This document shows, piece after piece, positions 1-8,110 of a stretch of 64,000 bases of DNA (positions are counted from its first letter, which is position 1; every line of letters begins with the position of its first letter). The stretch comes from DASWJZ01 sp963805325. GTDB taxonomy: Bacteria > Pseudomonadota > Alphaproteobacteria > Rhizobiales > Afifellaceae. Position numbers and translations under genes: made by a program. Location: positions 372,001-436,000 of the forward strand of contig CAWDTS010000004.1 in assembly GCA_963805325.1 (NCBI GenBank), written 5' to 3'. Below the pieces are notes generated by a model that worked only from the letters and a program-made list of their open reading frames with translations, did not search any database and was not told where the DNA came from.

Positions 1-190
1 GCCTGCCATTGTCATCTCCCGCCTCTGCTGACGTTGCGCCGCATTTCCGCTTCTCGCTCGGAGGAGCAAAATCCTTGCCAGAAGTGATGCATGGCGGGCG
101 GCGCACGAAAATAGCGACAGACGACATGATCTTTGCGCCACGCGCCACTTCGCAGCCTGTGCGTGTGCCGTGCGACCAGAGGCCGGACCT

Positions 191-886
191 TCAGTTGAGT
201 CCCAGGATCGCCGTCAGCTCGGCCGACGACATGACCTGGCAGTAGATCATGTTGATGATCTCCAGCTCCTTGTGATGCAGCTCGTCGGACCCGGCCGCGC
301 AGCAATCCTCCACGACGATCACGTTGTAGCTCTCGTCGGCAAGGCTCCTGACGGTTGAAGAGACGCACTGATCGGTGAACACGCCGCAGCACACGACGTT
401 GCGGATTCCGAGATTGTGGAGAAGCAGACGCAGGTTGCTGCCGGTCAGCGCGCTGTCGGTCATCTTCTCGACGACGATCTCCTCGCCGACCGGCGCAAGA
501 TCGTCGACGATCTGCGAGTCCCAGTCCTGGCGCGGGAGGAGCAGGTCGTTCCATCCGGGTTTGCGGTGGCTGAGCGACCGCTCTCGCCCGTGGCGCGTCT
601 GGCTCGCGATCCGCGCGAAGAGGCATGCGATACCGTTCTCGCGGAAGCGGGTCAAAAGGTCGCGCGTGTTCGGGATCAGGAGCGTCTCGAGCCGCTCGTG
701 GAACGGCGTCCAGAGGTCGTAGTGCGCCTGCTCCTTGGGCGAGAGAGCTGCACGGTCCGGACGCTTCACGTACGTGTTCTGAACGTCGATGACGAGAAGC
801 GCGGTCTCCTCCGGCTTCAGCACCATGTCGGGCGGCTCGGGCGCATCGACGTAGTAGATCGAACGGTAGGCGGTCTTCCAGCTCAT
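191..886 (-). CDS. Isochorismatase-family cysteine hydrolase
   Basis: The 231-residue protein has the isochorismatase-like amidohydrolase fold. The three expected catalytic positions are visible: Asp in LLVIDVQ near residue 39, Lys in VVEKMTDSAL near 144, and Cys in GVFTDQCVSST near 177. The family hydrolyses amides, ureides or isochorismate, and the substrate here is not evident. It is a distant paralogue of the two isochorismatase-fold enzymes in the biuret-type operon at 7.4-10.4 kb, so a ureide or amide substrate is a reasonable guess. I chose the ATG at 884-886 because conserved sequence begins just after it; a longer in-frame extension to 961 looks non-coding. Confidence 0.85.
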   Translation of the reverse strand: MSWKTAYRSIYYVDAPEPPDMVLKPEETALLVIDVQNTYVKRPDRAALSPKEQAHYDLWTPFHERLETLLIPNTRDLLTRFRENGIACLFARIASQTRHGRERSLSHRKPGWNDLLLPRQDWDSQIVDDLAPVGEEIVVEKMTDSALTGSNLRLLLHNLGIRNVVCCGVFTDQCVSSTVRSLADESYNVIVVEDCCAAGSDELHHKELEIINMIYCQVMSSAELTAILGLN

Positions 887-982
887 GGGGACGTCTCGGA
901 TGTTGCGGCCGCTATCCTTCACCGCTGCGCCCGCCCTGTCATCCCCGGACGCCCTCCGCAAGCGTGATTGCTAATCGTCAGC

Positions 983-1110
983 CCCTTCGAGGCTCGCTTC
1001 GCTCGCACCTCAGGATGAGGGTGGGATGGGGAGACACGTCGCCAATGTTGGGGGACGCCGATCAGCCCTCGTCCTGAGGTGTGAGGCGCGCAGCGCCGAG
1101 CCTCGGAGGG
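983..1110. repeat. Pair of inverted REP-like elements
   Basis: Two related units lie head to head, at 983-1021 (begins CCCTTCGAGGCTCGC, ends CAGGATGAGGG) and 1066-1110 (begins CCCTCGTCCTGAGG, ends GAGCCTCGGAGGG). Each can fold on itself, and one is the approximate reverse complement of the other. Elements with this CCTCATCCTGAGG core are dispersed in Rhizobiales genomes. The pair fills the gap between the isochorismatase and diol-dehydratase genes, where it may act as a processing or termination structure. Confidence 0.7.
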
Positions 1111-1145
1111 TCAGACGAGAGACACCTGCTTCCTATGGAGGGCGC

Positions 1146-1574
1146 TCAGAACCGATAGGTGAAGAGGCCGCGCCGCTCGTAAATTTCCGCGGCTTCCTCC
1201 ACGAAGCGCGCCATGCGCTCCGCCTTGTAGTCGTTACGCAATTTTCGCGCTGCTTCGAGGAGCGGCGTCTTGTTCTTGGCGCGACCCGGGCGAAGCAGCT
1301 CGTAGACGGCCATGATGAAATCCTGCGGGACGTCGACAAGCTCCGCCGCGCGCTCGAAATTCGCCGCGAGCATGGGCCGTCCGGCGGCGCGTGCGATCTC
1401 AGCCTGCATAGTGAGCGCATCGGGCGTGATGCGCAGATCCTCAAGCGCGATTTCGCCGGCGAGCAGCTTGTCGAGCGTGATGTCGCCGAGCCGCTTGCCG
1501 CGCCGCCCTTCGATCAGCTCCGGGCGTTTCTCGGCGAGCGGGTAGTCGGCGACGCCTAGCTTGCGCTCGCCCAT
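1146..1574 (-). CDS. pduE: Diol/glycerol dehydratase small subunit
   Basis: The 142-residue protein matches the gamma (small) subunit of coenzyme-B12-dependent diol/glycerol dehydratase. It has the DYPLAEKRPE motif near residue 10, a central ITLDKLLAGEI segment and a C-terminal YERRGLF region. The enzyme dehydrates 1,2-diols or glycerol to aldehydes by a radical mechanism. Its ATG overlaps the 3' end of the large/medium subunit gene by 19 bases, so the two are translationally coupled. It lacks the long N-terminal extension seen in microcompartment-targeted forms, which fits a soluble cytosolic enzyme. Confidence 0.85.
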   Translation of the reverse strand: MGERKLGVADYPLAEKRPELIEGRRGKRLGDITLDKLLAGEIALEDLRITPDALTMQAEIARAAGRPMLAANFERAAELVDVPQDFIMAVYELLRPGRAKNKTPLLEAARKLRNDYKAERMARFVEEAAEIYERRGLFTYRF

Positions 1575-3835
1575 TCCGGCGCTCCCGAATAGCTGACCTC
1601 GATCTCTTCCGGCAACTCGCCTTCGACGATGAGCGACGTCTCGATCGCATAGAGAAGTGCGACGCGCGCATGATAGCGCGAGCCCATCGCCTCGCCGTGC
1701 GTCGGCACCACGACGGGCTCGGGCATCTCGCCGCGCGCATAGGAAGCGGCGTTCCGCCCGAGCCCGCGATAGTGCTCAATGGTCGTGATCGGCGCGTTGG
1801 AGAAAAGCTCGAGATTGTTGTGCGGCAGGCGATCGCGCTGATGGACGACCGCCGTCCCCTTCGCCTGGATGCCGATACCGACGCCGGACCCGGCAAGGCG
1901 CGCTGCGGAGAGGCCGAGAAACGATGTGTCCGCCGTGTGCCGCATGCGCACGAGGCGCGCTTTGCCGCCGCCGCTTTCGATGCCTTCGACGAGCGCTTTC
2001 AGGAGATCGGAAAGGGGAATTCCGCCGAGCGTGCGATAGAGCTTGACGCCGAAGGCGGGAGAGACGCCGACCACGACCTCGACGGGCGACGTGCCGATCG
2101 CCGCCGCGCCCATCGTCTTGAAGGCGATGTCGGAGGCGGCGTAGCGTGCGAACTCGTCCTCCTGCGAAAGAACGGTTTCGCGGTCGAGCACGTCGCGGAT
2201 TGCATTCACCTCCTTGCGCCGCGCTTCGGTGAGCCGGTAGCCGGTGCCGGGTCCGAGATAATCGTTCGGATCGTTGACGGCGCTTATGACGTGGCCGTCG
2301 CGGATGACTGCGGAGGTCTGCAGATAGTCGCCGGAGATTCTGAGCTTCACGAGCCAGAGCAGGTTCTCCGCCTCCTCGCGGAAGCCGCGCTTTGCCAGCG
2401 CCTTGATGACGTCGACGACGTCGATGCCGTTGGCGCGGATCGCTTCGGAGATGAGCGCTACACCGCGCGGAAAATAGCTTTCCGTCTCGTCCGACCCGGA
2501 GGCGGTGAGCACGCTCGCCTTCATCGCGGCGGTGGGCTGGCCGAGATCGAGTTCCTCGAACACCGCGGAGAGCGCATCGAGCGCGCGCCGCCTTAGATCG
2601 AGCGCTTTGTCTTCAAGGATCGGCGTCAGCCCGCCATCGGCCTCGAAGTCGCGTTGAAGCACGAGGAAATCCTCAAGCTCCTCGCCGTTCAGAAGCGACG
2701 GGTTGAAGGAATTGTCGTATTTCAGGATCGAGCCGAAGCCGGAGCAGATCAGGTCCGAGCCGGCGATCAGGTAGGGCAGGATTTTTGCGCCGACGCGGAT
2801 CTCCAACTCGGTGGAGCGCGCGTCGTTGCCGCTTGCGCATTCGAGGTCGAGCCAGACGGCAAGCAGGTTCTCCGCCATCAGCTCGCGCACGCCGCCGGGA
2901 ATGGTCGCCGTCAGCGGCGCGCCGTCGATGCCGCCGTTCTGCGTGCCCTGCACGCCCATGCCGCGCTGCAGGCAGAGGCAGCGTGCTTCGAGATAAAGCA
3001 GCGACTTCGATTCATGGAAGCCCATGAGGAGCTCGGAGCCCGCTCCGGACGTGCAGCGCATCTTGATGCCGCGCGAGGCATAGGCGGAGGCGAGGAACGC
3101 TTTCGACCACGGTGTGTCGTCGCCGTCGATGAAGGTGCGCTCCGTGCCATAGACGGAGACGGTCTCCGCGTAGGACGAGAAGCCGGCCATGCCGATCTGG
3201 AGCTCTTCGGCCTCTTCGCTTGAGCATTGGAAGAGCGTCCCGGCGCGCCCAACCGCGGCGCCGACGCAGCAGGCAAGCGCGTTCGACCAGGCGTTGCGCG
3301 AGACGCGCATCGTCGTCTCGATCTCGTCGAAGCCGAGCGCCACCGCGATCGCCGCGTCGGCGGCAAGCTGCAGCGGATCGTCCTTGGCGTTCGTCACGTG
3401 CGCCTGATTGCCGGGCGTCTTGCGCGCCCGCATTTTCGAATAGGCGAAGGCGATCTCCAGCGCGTTCAGTTCGGCGACAACCTCGGCGAGCTTCGCCGGC
3501 GTCATGCCGTGCGCGAGGCGCACGAGATCGGTGCGCGGCACGTTCATGTCGACGAGCATGCGCGCGATCTCGGGCGAGGGGATCGCCATCGCCTCTGGCG
3601 CGACCTCGGGGTCGATGTGATAGCGCGCGATGAAATAGTCGATCATGTCGAAGTCGGCGGCAGCGACACCGTCCAGGCCGACGATGCGGCCGCCTTCAAT
3701 CGCAATGCCGGGACTCGGATCCCACGGGCTGTTGAACGCCGCGAAGCCGTTTTCGGCATCCTCGACGGCGAACTTGTCGAGCCGAAGCGGCCGCTCGTCC
3801 CAATCGGCAAACCGACGCCAGCGATTGGCGGCCAT
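1556..3835 (-). CDS. Diol dehydratase large-medium subunit fusion
   Basis: The 759-residue protein joins two subunits that are separate in enterobacteria. Residues 1 to about 550 match the alpha (PduC) TIM-barrel subunit, including RARKTPGNQAHVTN with the Gln and His that contact substrate, GDDTPWSKAFLASAYASRG, and LYLEARCLCLQRG. From about residue 555 (VVVGVSPAFGVKLYRTLGG) it matches the beta (PduD) subunit, including GSGVGIGIQAKGT and NNLELFSNAP. Together with the small subunit it should form a B12-dependent diol/glycerol dehydratase. No reactivase gene (ddrA/ddrB type) is visible in the window. The ATG at 3833-3835 fits the family N-terminus; an in-frame extension to 3898 looks non-coding. 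Confidence 0.85.
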   Translation of the reverse strand: MAANRWRRFADWDERPLRLDKFAVEDAENGFAAFNSPWDPSPGIAIEGGRIVGLDGVAAADFDMIDYFIARYHIDPEVAPEAMAIPSPEIARMLVDMNVPRTDLVRLAHGMTPAKLAEVVAELNALEIAFAYSKMRARKTPGNQAHVTNAKDDPLQLAADAAIAVALGFDEIETTMRVSRNAWSNALACCVGAAVGRAGTLFQCSSEEAEELQIGMAGFSSYAETVSVYGTERTFIDGDDTPWSKAFLASAYASRGIKMRCTSGAGSELLMGFHESKSLLYLEARCLCLQRGMGVQGTQNGGIDGAPLTATIPGGVRELMAENLLAVWLDLECASGNDARSTELEIRVGAKILPYLIAGSDLICSGFGSILKYDNSFNPSLLNGEELEDFLVLQRDFEADGGLTPILEDKALDLRRRALDALSAVFEELDLGQPTAAMKASVLTASGSDETESYFPRGVALISEAIRANGIDVVDVIKALAKRGFREEAENLLWLVKLRISGDYLQTSAVIRDGHVISAVNDPNDYLGPGTGYRLTEARRKEVNAIRDVLDRETVLSQEDEFARYAASDIAFKTMGAAAIGTSPVEVVVGVSPAFGVKLYRTLGGIPLSDLLKALVEGIESGGGKARLVRMRHTADTSFLGLSAARLAGSGVGIGIQAKGTAVVHQRDRLPHNNLELFSNAPITTIEHYRGLGRNAASYARGEMPEPVVVPTHGEAMGSRYHARVALLYAIETSLIVEGELPEEIEVSYSGAPEWASAS

Positions 3836-4172
3836 CAGAAACGCCCCGTGAGCTTGGTGCAGCAGCGCACCATTGCGGCACCGCAGGTTGGGCTGCAATC
3901 GAGATATGGGTCAAGTTGGCGGCACGGGGATCTCGCCGGGCATGCCTGATATCTGTGCACTCTGCTGCGCGGCTGGGACTCTCAGGCGAATCCGGCGGGC
4001 CTGACTAGAACGGGCGCCATCTGCCTAACCAGCTGTTTTATCTTGAAATAAAAATCTTCTGTCGGCGGAGAGCAGACTTGGCATCCTGATTGCATGCAAT
4101 TTCGTTAACGGCGGGGTTCCTGCGGAATCATGCCGCCCGCAGTCTGCGACTTGTCCAGAAAAGGAGCATTTG
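3836..4172. other. Divergent promoter region, no gene seen
   Basis: This 337-base gap separates the leftward dehydratase pair from the rightward importer operon and should hold promoters for both. It contains an AT-rich stretch at about 4031-4055 that contrasts with its GC-rich surroundings. An AAGGAG ribosome-binding site lies at 4161-4166. I see no conserved open reading frame or clear operator. Confidence 0.4.
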
Positions 4173-5291
4173 ATGCCGCGCCTTCTCCATCTCTCCCGTC
4201 GCGATCTTCTTAAGGCCGGCGCCGCCGGTGCAGCGCTTAGCGCATTCGGACAGCCGATCAGCCGCGCCTTCGCGGCCGAACTGACCGCCGGCTTCATCTA
4301 TGTCGGGCCGAAGGACGACTACGGCTACAACCAGGCGCATGCCGAAGGCGCGGCGGCGCTGAAGGGCATCGACGGCCTGACCATCGTCGAAGAGGAGAAC
4401 GTGCCGGAGACCGTCGACGTCCAGAAGACCATGGAGTCGATGATCAACCTCGACGGCGCCACGCTCATCTTCCCCACGTCGTTCGGCTATTTCGATCCGC
4501 ACATGCTGGCGATGGCCGCGAAATATCCCGACATCCAGTTCCGCCACTGCGGCGGGCTGTGGACAGACAAGAACCCGATGAACACCGGTTCCTATTTCGG
4601 CTACATCGGCATGGGCCAGTATCTGAACGGTATCGTCGCCGGCCACACGTCGAAGTCGAAAAAGATCGGCTTCGTCGCGGCGAAACCCATTCCGCAGGTG
4701 CTGCTCAACATAAATTCCTTCACGCTTGGCGCAAGAAGCGTCGACCCGACGATCACCACGCAGGTGATCTTCACCGGCGAGTGGTCTCTCGCGGTGAAGG
4801 AAGCCGAGGCGACGAACGCGCTCATCGATCAAGGCATCGACGTGGTCACCTGCCACGTCGATGGACCGAAGGTGACGGTGCAGACGGCGGCCGGGCGCGG
4901 CGCCTATGTGTGTGGCTACCACGCCAACCAGAGCCCGCTCGCGCCCGACCTCTATTTGACCGGCGCGGAGTGGAACTGGGCGGAAGTCTACAAGATGTTC
5001 GTGACGAAGATGATGGCCGGCGAGCCGTTGCCGAACTTCGTGCGCGGCGGCATCGCGGAAGGCTTCGTCAAGATGAGCCCCTATGGTCCGGTGGTCAGCG
5101 ACGAAGCACGCAAGAATGCCGACGCCGTTCTCGCCGACATCATGAAGGGCGGCTATTCGGTCATCAAAGGCCCGCTCAAGGACAATGCGGGCAACGAAGT
5201 CGTTCCGGCCGGTACCGCCTATGTCGAGACCGCGATCGAGCTCGAAGGCATGAACTACCTGGTCGAAGGCGTGCTCGGCTCCACGTCCTGA
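4173..5291 (+). CDS. BMP-family ABC transporter substrate-binding protein
   Basis: The 372-residue protein belongs to the basic-membrane-protein (PnrA-like) family of periplasmic binding proteins. It has a twin-arginine-like signal (SRRDLLKAGAAGAALSAFG) and then the family fold starting FIYVGPKDDYGYNQAHAEG. The family mainly captures nucleosides and purine-like compounds. Because it heads an operon with biuret/allophanate hydrolases, a ureide or nitrogen-rich heterocycle is the likely ligand; this is inference. The ATG at 4173 is preceded by AAGGAG with 6-base spacing. The gene leads two permeases and an ATPase that complete the importer. Confidence 0.9.
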   Translation: MPRLLHLSRRDLLKAGAAGAALSAFGQPISRAFAAELTAGFIYVGPKDDYGYNQAHAEGAAALKGIDGLTIVEEENVPETVDVQKTMESMINLDGATLIFPTSFGYFDPHMLAMAAKYPDIQFRHCGGLWTDKNPMNTGSYFGYIGMGQYLNGIVAGHTSKSKKIGFVAAKPIPQVLLNINSFTLGARSVDPTITTQVIFTGEWSLAVKEAEATNALIDQGIDVVTCHVDGPKVTVQTAAGRGAYVCGYHANQSPLAPDLYLTGAEWNWAEVYKMFVTKMMAGEPLPNFVRGGIAEGFVKMSPYGPVVSDEARKNADAVLADIMKGGYSVIKGPLKDNAGNEVVPAGTAYVETAIELEGMNYLVEGVLGSTS

Positions 5292-5314
5292 CAGGCGCGG
5301 GGCAGGAACTCGTC

Positions 5315-6451
5315 GTGGCTCAGATCGACCACGCGGCGGCTGCTGCTGACATGCAACCGTCGGCGGAGAGCGTTCCGCCGCTCGAATGGCTCGCGCGGCG
5401 GTCGGAAGGATTCGTCATTCCGGTCGCGGCGGTGCTCCTCGGCCTCGTCCTCTTCGGACTCTTCATTCTCGTGGTCGGAAAGTCGCCGCTTCAGCTCTAC
5501 GCGCTGATGTACAAGGGCGGATTCGGGACTTGGTTCTCGATCCAGAACTCGCTGCAACGCGCTTCGCCGCTGCTTCTCGCCGGCCTTTGCGTGGCGCTTC
5601 CGGCGCGACTCGGGCTCGTCATCATCGGAGGCGAGGGCGCGATCGTGCTCGGCGGACTTGCCGCCGCGGCGATTGCGCCGCCGCTGACATTCGCTTCGGC
5701 CTTCATCGTGATCCCGCTGATGGCCATCGCCGCGATGCTTGCCGGCGGCATCTGGATCGGCGCCATCGGTGCGCTCAGGCAATATCGCGGCGTCAACGAG
5801 ACGATCTCCAGCCTGTTGATGGCCTACATCGCCATCGCCCTCATGAACCAGATCGTGGAGGGACCGCTTCGCGACCCCGCGAGCCTGAACAAGCCTTCCA
5901 CGGCGCCGATCGATGCTGCCTTCCGCATCGGCAACATGCCAGGAATGGATGTGCACTGGGGGTTCGCGGCGGGCGTCGTCGGCTGCATCTTCGCCTGGGT
6001 GCTGATCGAAAAGACCACGTGGGGATTTTCCGCCCGGATCGCTGGGGGAAACATCCGCGCCGCGTTGCTGCAGGGCCTGCCGGTGCAGCGCCTCGTCATC
6101 GGCTTCACGGCGCTCGGCGGCGCCTTTGCAGGCCTTGCCGGAATGTTCGAGGTGGCGGCGATCCAGGGAAACGCCAATGCCTCGCTTGCCGCGGGCTACG
6201 GCTATACGGGTATTCTGATCGCGTTCCTGGCGCGGCAGAATCCGCTCGCAATCATTCCCTTTGCCATCCTGCTCGGCGGCGTCGAAGCGTCGAATGGCCT
6301 GATCCAGCGCCGCATGGGTCTGCCCGACGCAACGGTGCTGGTGCTTGAGGGGCTGCTCTTCGTCGTCGTGCTTCTCTCGGAGACCGTCTACGGCAGGCTC
6401 CGCATCTTCCAGCCGGAAATGTGGGCCTCGAACAAGGGAGGCGTGCGCTGA
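5315..6451 (+). CDS. ABC transporter permease (BMP/nucleoside-type), first
   Basis: The 378-residue multi-pass inner-membrane protein is of the BPD_transp_2 (ribose/nucleoside) permease family. It has a first membrane segment near residues 35-55, the family region NSLQRASPLLLAGLCVALPARLGL with IIGGEGAIVLGG, and NETISSLLMAYIA. The GTG at 5315 follows an AGGA site and sits 23 bases after the binding-protein stop; an ATG 12 codons later is an alternative. Its TGA overlaps the ATG of the second permease, so the pair is co-translated and presumably forms a heterodimer channel. Confidence 0.88.
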   Translation: MAQIDHAAAAADMQPSAESVPPLEWLARRSEGFVIPVAAVLLGLVLFGLFILVVGKSPLQLYALMYKGGFGTWFSIQNSLQRASPLLLAGLCVALPARLGLVIIGGEGAIVLGGLAAAAIAPPLTFASAFIVIPLMAIAAMLAGGIWIGAIGALRQYRGVNETISSLLMAYIAIALMNQIVEGPLRDPASLNKPSTAPIDAAFRIGNMPGMDVHWGFAAGVVGCIFAWVLIEKTTWGFSARIAGGNIRAALLQGLPVQRLVIGFTALGGAFAGLAGMFEVAAIQGNANASLAAGYGYTGILIAFLARQNPLAIIPFAILLGGVEASNGLIQRRMGLPDATVLVLEGLLFVVVLLSETVYGRLRIFQPEMWASNKGGVR

Positions 6452-7377
6452 TGGGCGACACCGGCGTCGGGCTATGGGGCGTGCCGCTCGCCGTTGTCGG
6501 TGGCGCCATCCGCGTCTCCACGCCCTTCCTCTTCGTCAGTCTCGGCGAATGCATCACCGAGAAGAGCGGGCGCATCAATCTCGGGCTCGAAGGCACGCTC
6601 GTGTTCGGTGCGATGTCTGGCTACGCGATCGCCTACGAGACGTCGTCGGCGTGGATCGGCGTGCTCGCAGGCGGGCTCTCCGGAGCGCTGTTCGGCGCCT
6701 TTCACGGCTGGATCTGCAAGTTCCCGCGCGTCAATGACATCGCGGTCGGCATTGCGCTGATGCTGTTCGGCACCGGTCTCGCCTTCTTTTTCGGCAAGCC
6801 CTACGTCCAGCCGGTCGCCCCGCACCTTCCAGCCATCCCTTTTGGCGCGTGGTCGGACATTCCGCAGGTGGAGGCGGCGCTCAAGGTCAACGTCCTCTTC
6901 CTGATCGGTGCCATCCTGGCGGTGCTCTTATGGTGGGGCTTCCGCAACACCAAGGTCGGACTCGTCGTGCGGACCGTGGGCGACAGCGCCGACGCCGCGC
7001 GCGCCATGGGTTACAACGTCGACTGGGTGCGGTTGCTCGCAACCGCGGCAGGCGGCGTGCTTGCAGGTATCGGCGGCGCCTATCTCTCGCTCTATTATCC
7101 GGGAAGCTGGAACGAACGCATCTCGTCGGGGCAGGGGCTCATGGCGGTGGCGCTCGTCATCTTCGCGCGCTGGAATCCGCTCGCGTGCTTCGGCGCAGCG
7201 CTTCTCTTCGGCGGTGCGGGCGCATTGGGCCCGGCGCTGCAATCGGTCGGCGTTACGCAGGGCTATTATCTCTTCTATGCCGCGCCCTACGTGCTCACGC
7301 TTCTCATCATGATCGCGACCTCGTCGCCGAGCCGTTCGCTTGCCGGCGCGCCGTCCGAGCTCTCCATCACGAAATAA
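6451..7377 (+). CDS. ABC transporter permease (BMP/nucleoside-type), second
   Basis: The 308-residue multi-pass permease has the family signature VSLGECITEKSGRINLGLEG near residue 30 and VNDIAVGIALMLFGTGLAFFFG. It pairs with the preceding permease to form the membrane part of the importer. The start ATG overlaps the previous stop codon (TGATG). The next gene, the biuret-hydrolase-like enzyme, begins 10 bases downstream, so transport and hydrolysis are co-expressed. Confidence 0.88.
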   Translation: MGDTGVGLWGVPLAVVGGAIRVSTPFLFVSLGECITEKSGRINLGLEGTLVFGAMSGYAIAYETSSAWIGVLAGGLSGALFGAFHGWICKFPRVNDIAVGIALMLFGTGLAFFFGKPYVQPVAPHLPAIPFGAWSDIPQVEAALKVNVLFLIGAILAVLLWWGFRNTKVGLVVRTVGDSADAARAMGYNVDWVRLLATAAGGVLAGIGGAYLSLYYPGSWNERISSGQGLMAVALVIFARWNPLACFGAALLFGGAGALGPALQSVGVTQGYYLFYAAPYVLTLLIMIATSSPSRSLAGAPSELSITK

Positions 7378-7387
7378 GGGGAAAGCC

Positions 7388-8110
7388 ATGCCAGCCGTCA
7401 GCCCGAAGCTGGAAGCCGTGTCGGAGACGATCGGCACGACGATCGACGCCGATCCCTATCCGTGGCCCTTCGACGGCGATCTCAGGCCGGAGAACACCAC
7501 GCTCATCATCATCGACATGCAGACGGATTTCTGCGGCAAGGGCGGCTACGTCGATTCGATGGGCTACGACCTGTCGCTGACCCGCGCGCCGATCGAGCCG
7601 ATCAAGAAGGTGCTCGCGGCCTTCCGCAAAGGCGGCTACCACGTGATCCATACGCGCGAAGGGCACCGCCCCGATCTTGCCGATCTTCCCGCCAACAAGC
7701 GCTGGCGCTCGCAGCGGATCGGCGCGGGGATCGGGGACGCCGGCCCGTGCGGGCGCATCCTGGTGCGCGGCGAGCCGGGCTGGGACATCATCGAGGAGCT
7801 TTATCCGCTTCCGGGCGAGCCGATCATCGACAAGCCTGGCAAGGGCTCGTTCTGCGCCACCGATCTTGAGCTGATCCTCAATCAGCGCGGTATCCGCAAC
7901 ATCGTCCTGACCGGCATCACGACCGATGTCTGCGTCTCCACCACGATGCGCGAGGCGAACGACCGCGGCTTCGAGTGCCTGGTTCTCGAAGACTGCTGCG
8001 GCGCGACCGATTACGGCAATCATCTCGCGGCGCTGAAGATGGTGAAGATGCAAGGCGGTGTTTTTGGCGCGGTGGCGACCTCCGCGGCGCTTCTGGAGCG
8101 GCTGCCGTGA
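7388..8110 (+). CDS. biuH: Biuret hydrolase-like isochorismatase-fold amidase
   Basis: The 240-residue cysteine hydrolase closely resembles rhizobial biuret hydrolase as I recall it, including the DADPYPWP start, MQTDFCGKGGYVD and GHRPDLADLPANKRWRSQR. The catalytic triad is visible as Asp in LIIIDMQTDF near residue 42, Lys in IIDKPGKGSF near 149, and Cys in GITTDVCVSTTMREA near 183. Biuret hydrolase converts biuret to allophanate and ammonia. Allophanate hydrolase, the next enzyme of that pathway, is encoded three genes downstream. Assignment rests on remembered family sequence and context; another carboxamide is possible. Confidence 0.78.
   Translation: MPAVSPKLEAVSETIGTTIDADPYPWPFDGDLRPENTTLIIIDMQTDFCGKGGYVDSMGYDLSLTRAPIEPIKKVLAAFRKGGYHVIHTREGHRPDLADLPANKRWRSQRIGAGIGDAGPCGRILVRGEPGWDIIEELYPLPGEPIIDKPGKGSFCATDLELILNQRGIRNIVLTGITTDVCVSTTMREANDRGFECLVLEDCCGATDYGNHLAALKMVKMQGGVFGAVATSAALLERLP

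Noticed and set aside
12..626. Long open frames antisense to the isochorismatase gene (and many similar ones across the window)
   Set aside because: High GC content leaves long open frames opposite real genes. They have no conserved motifs, arginine-rich composition and no ribosome-binding sites.
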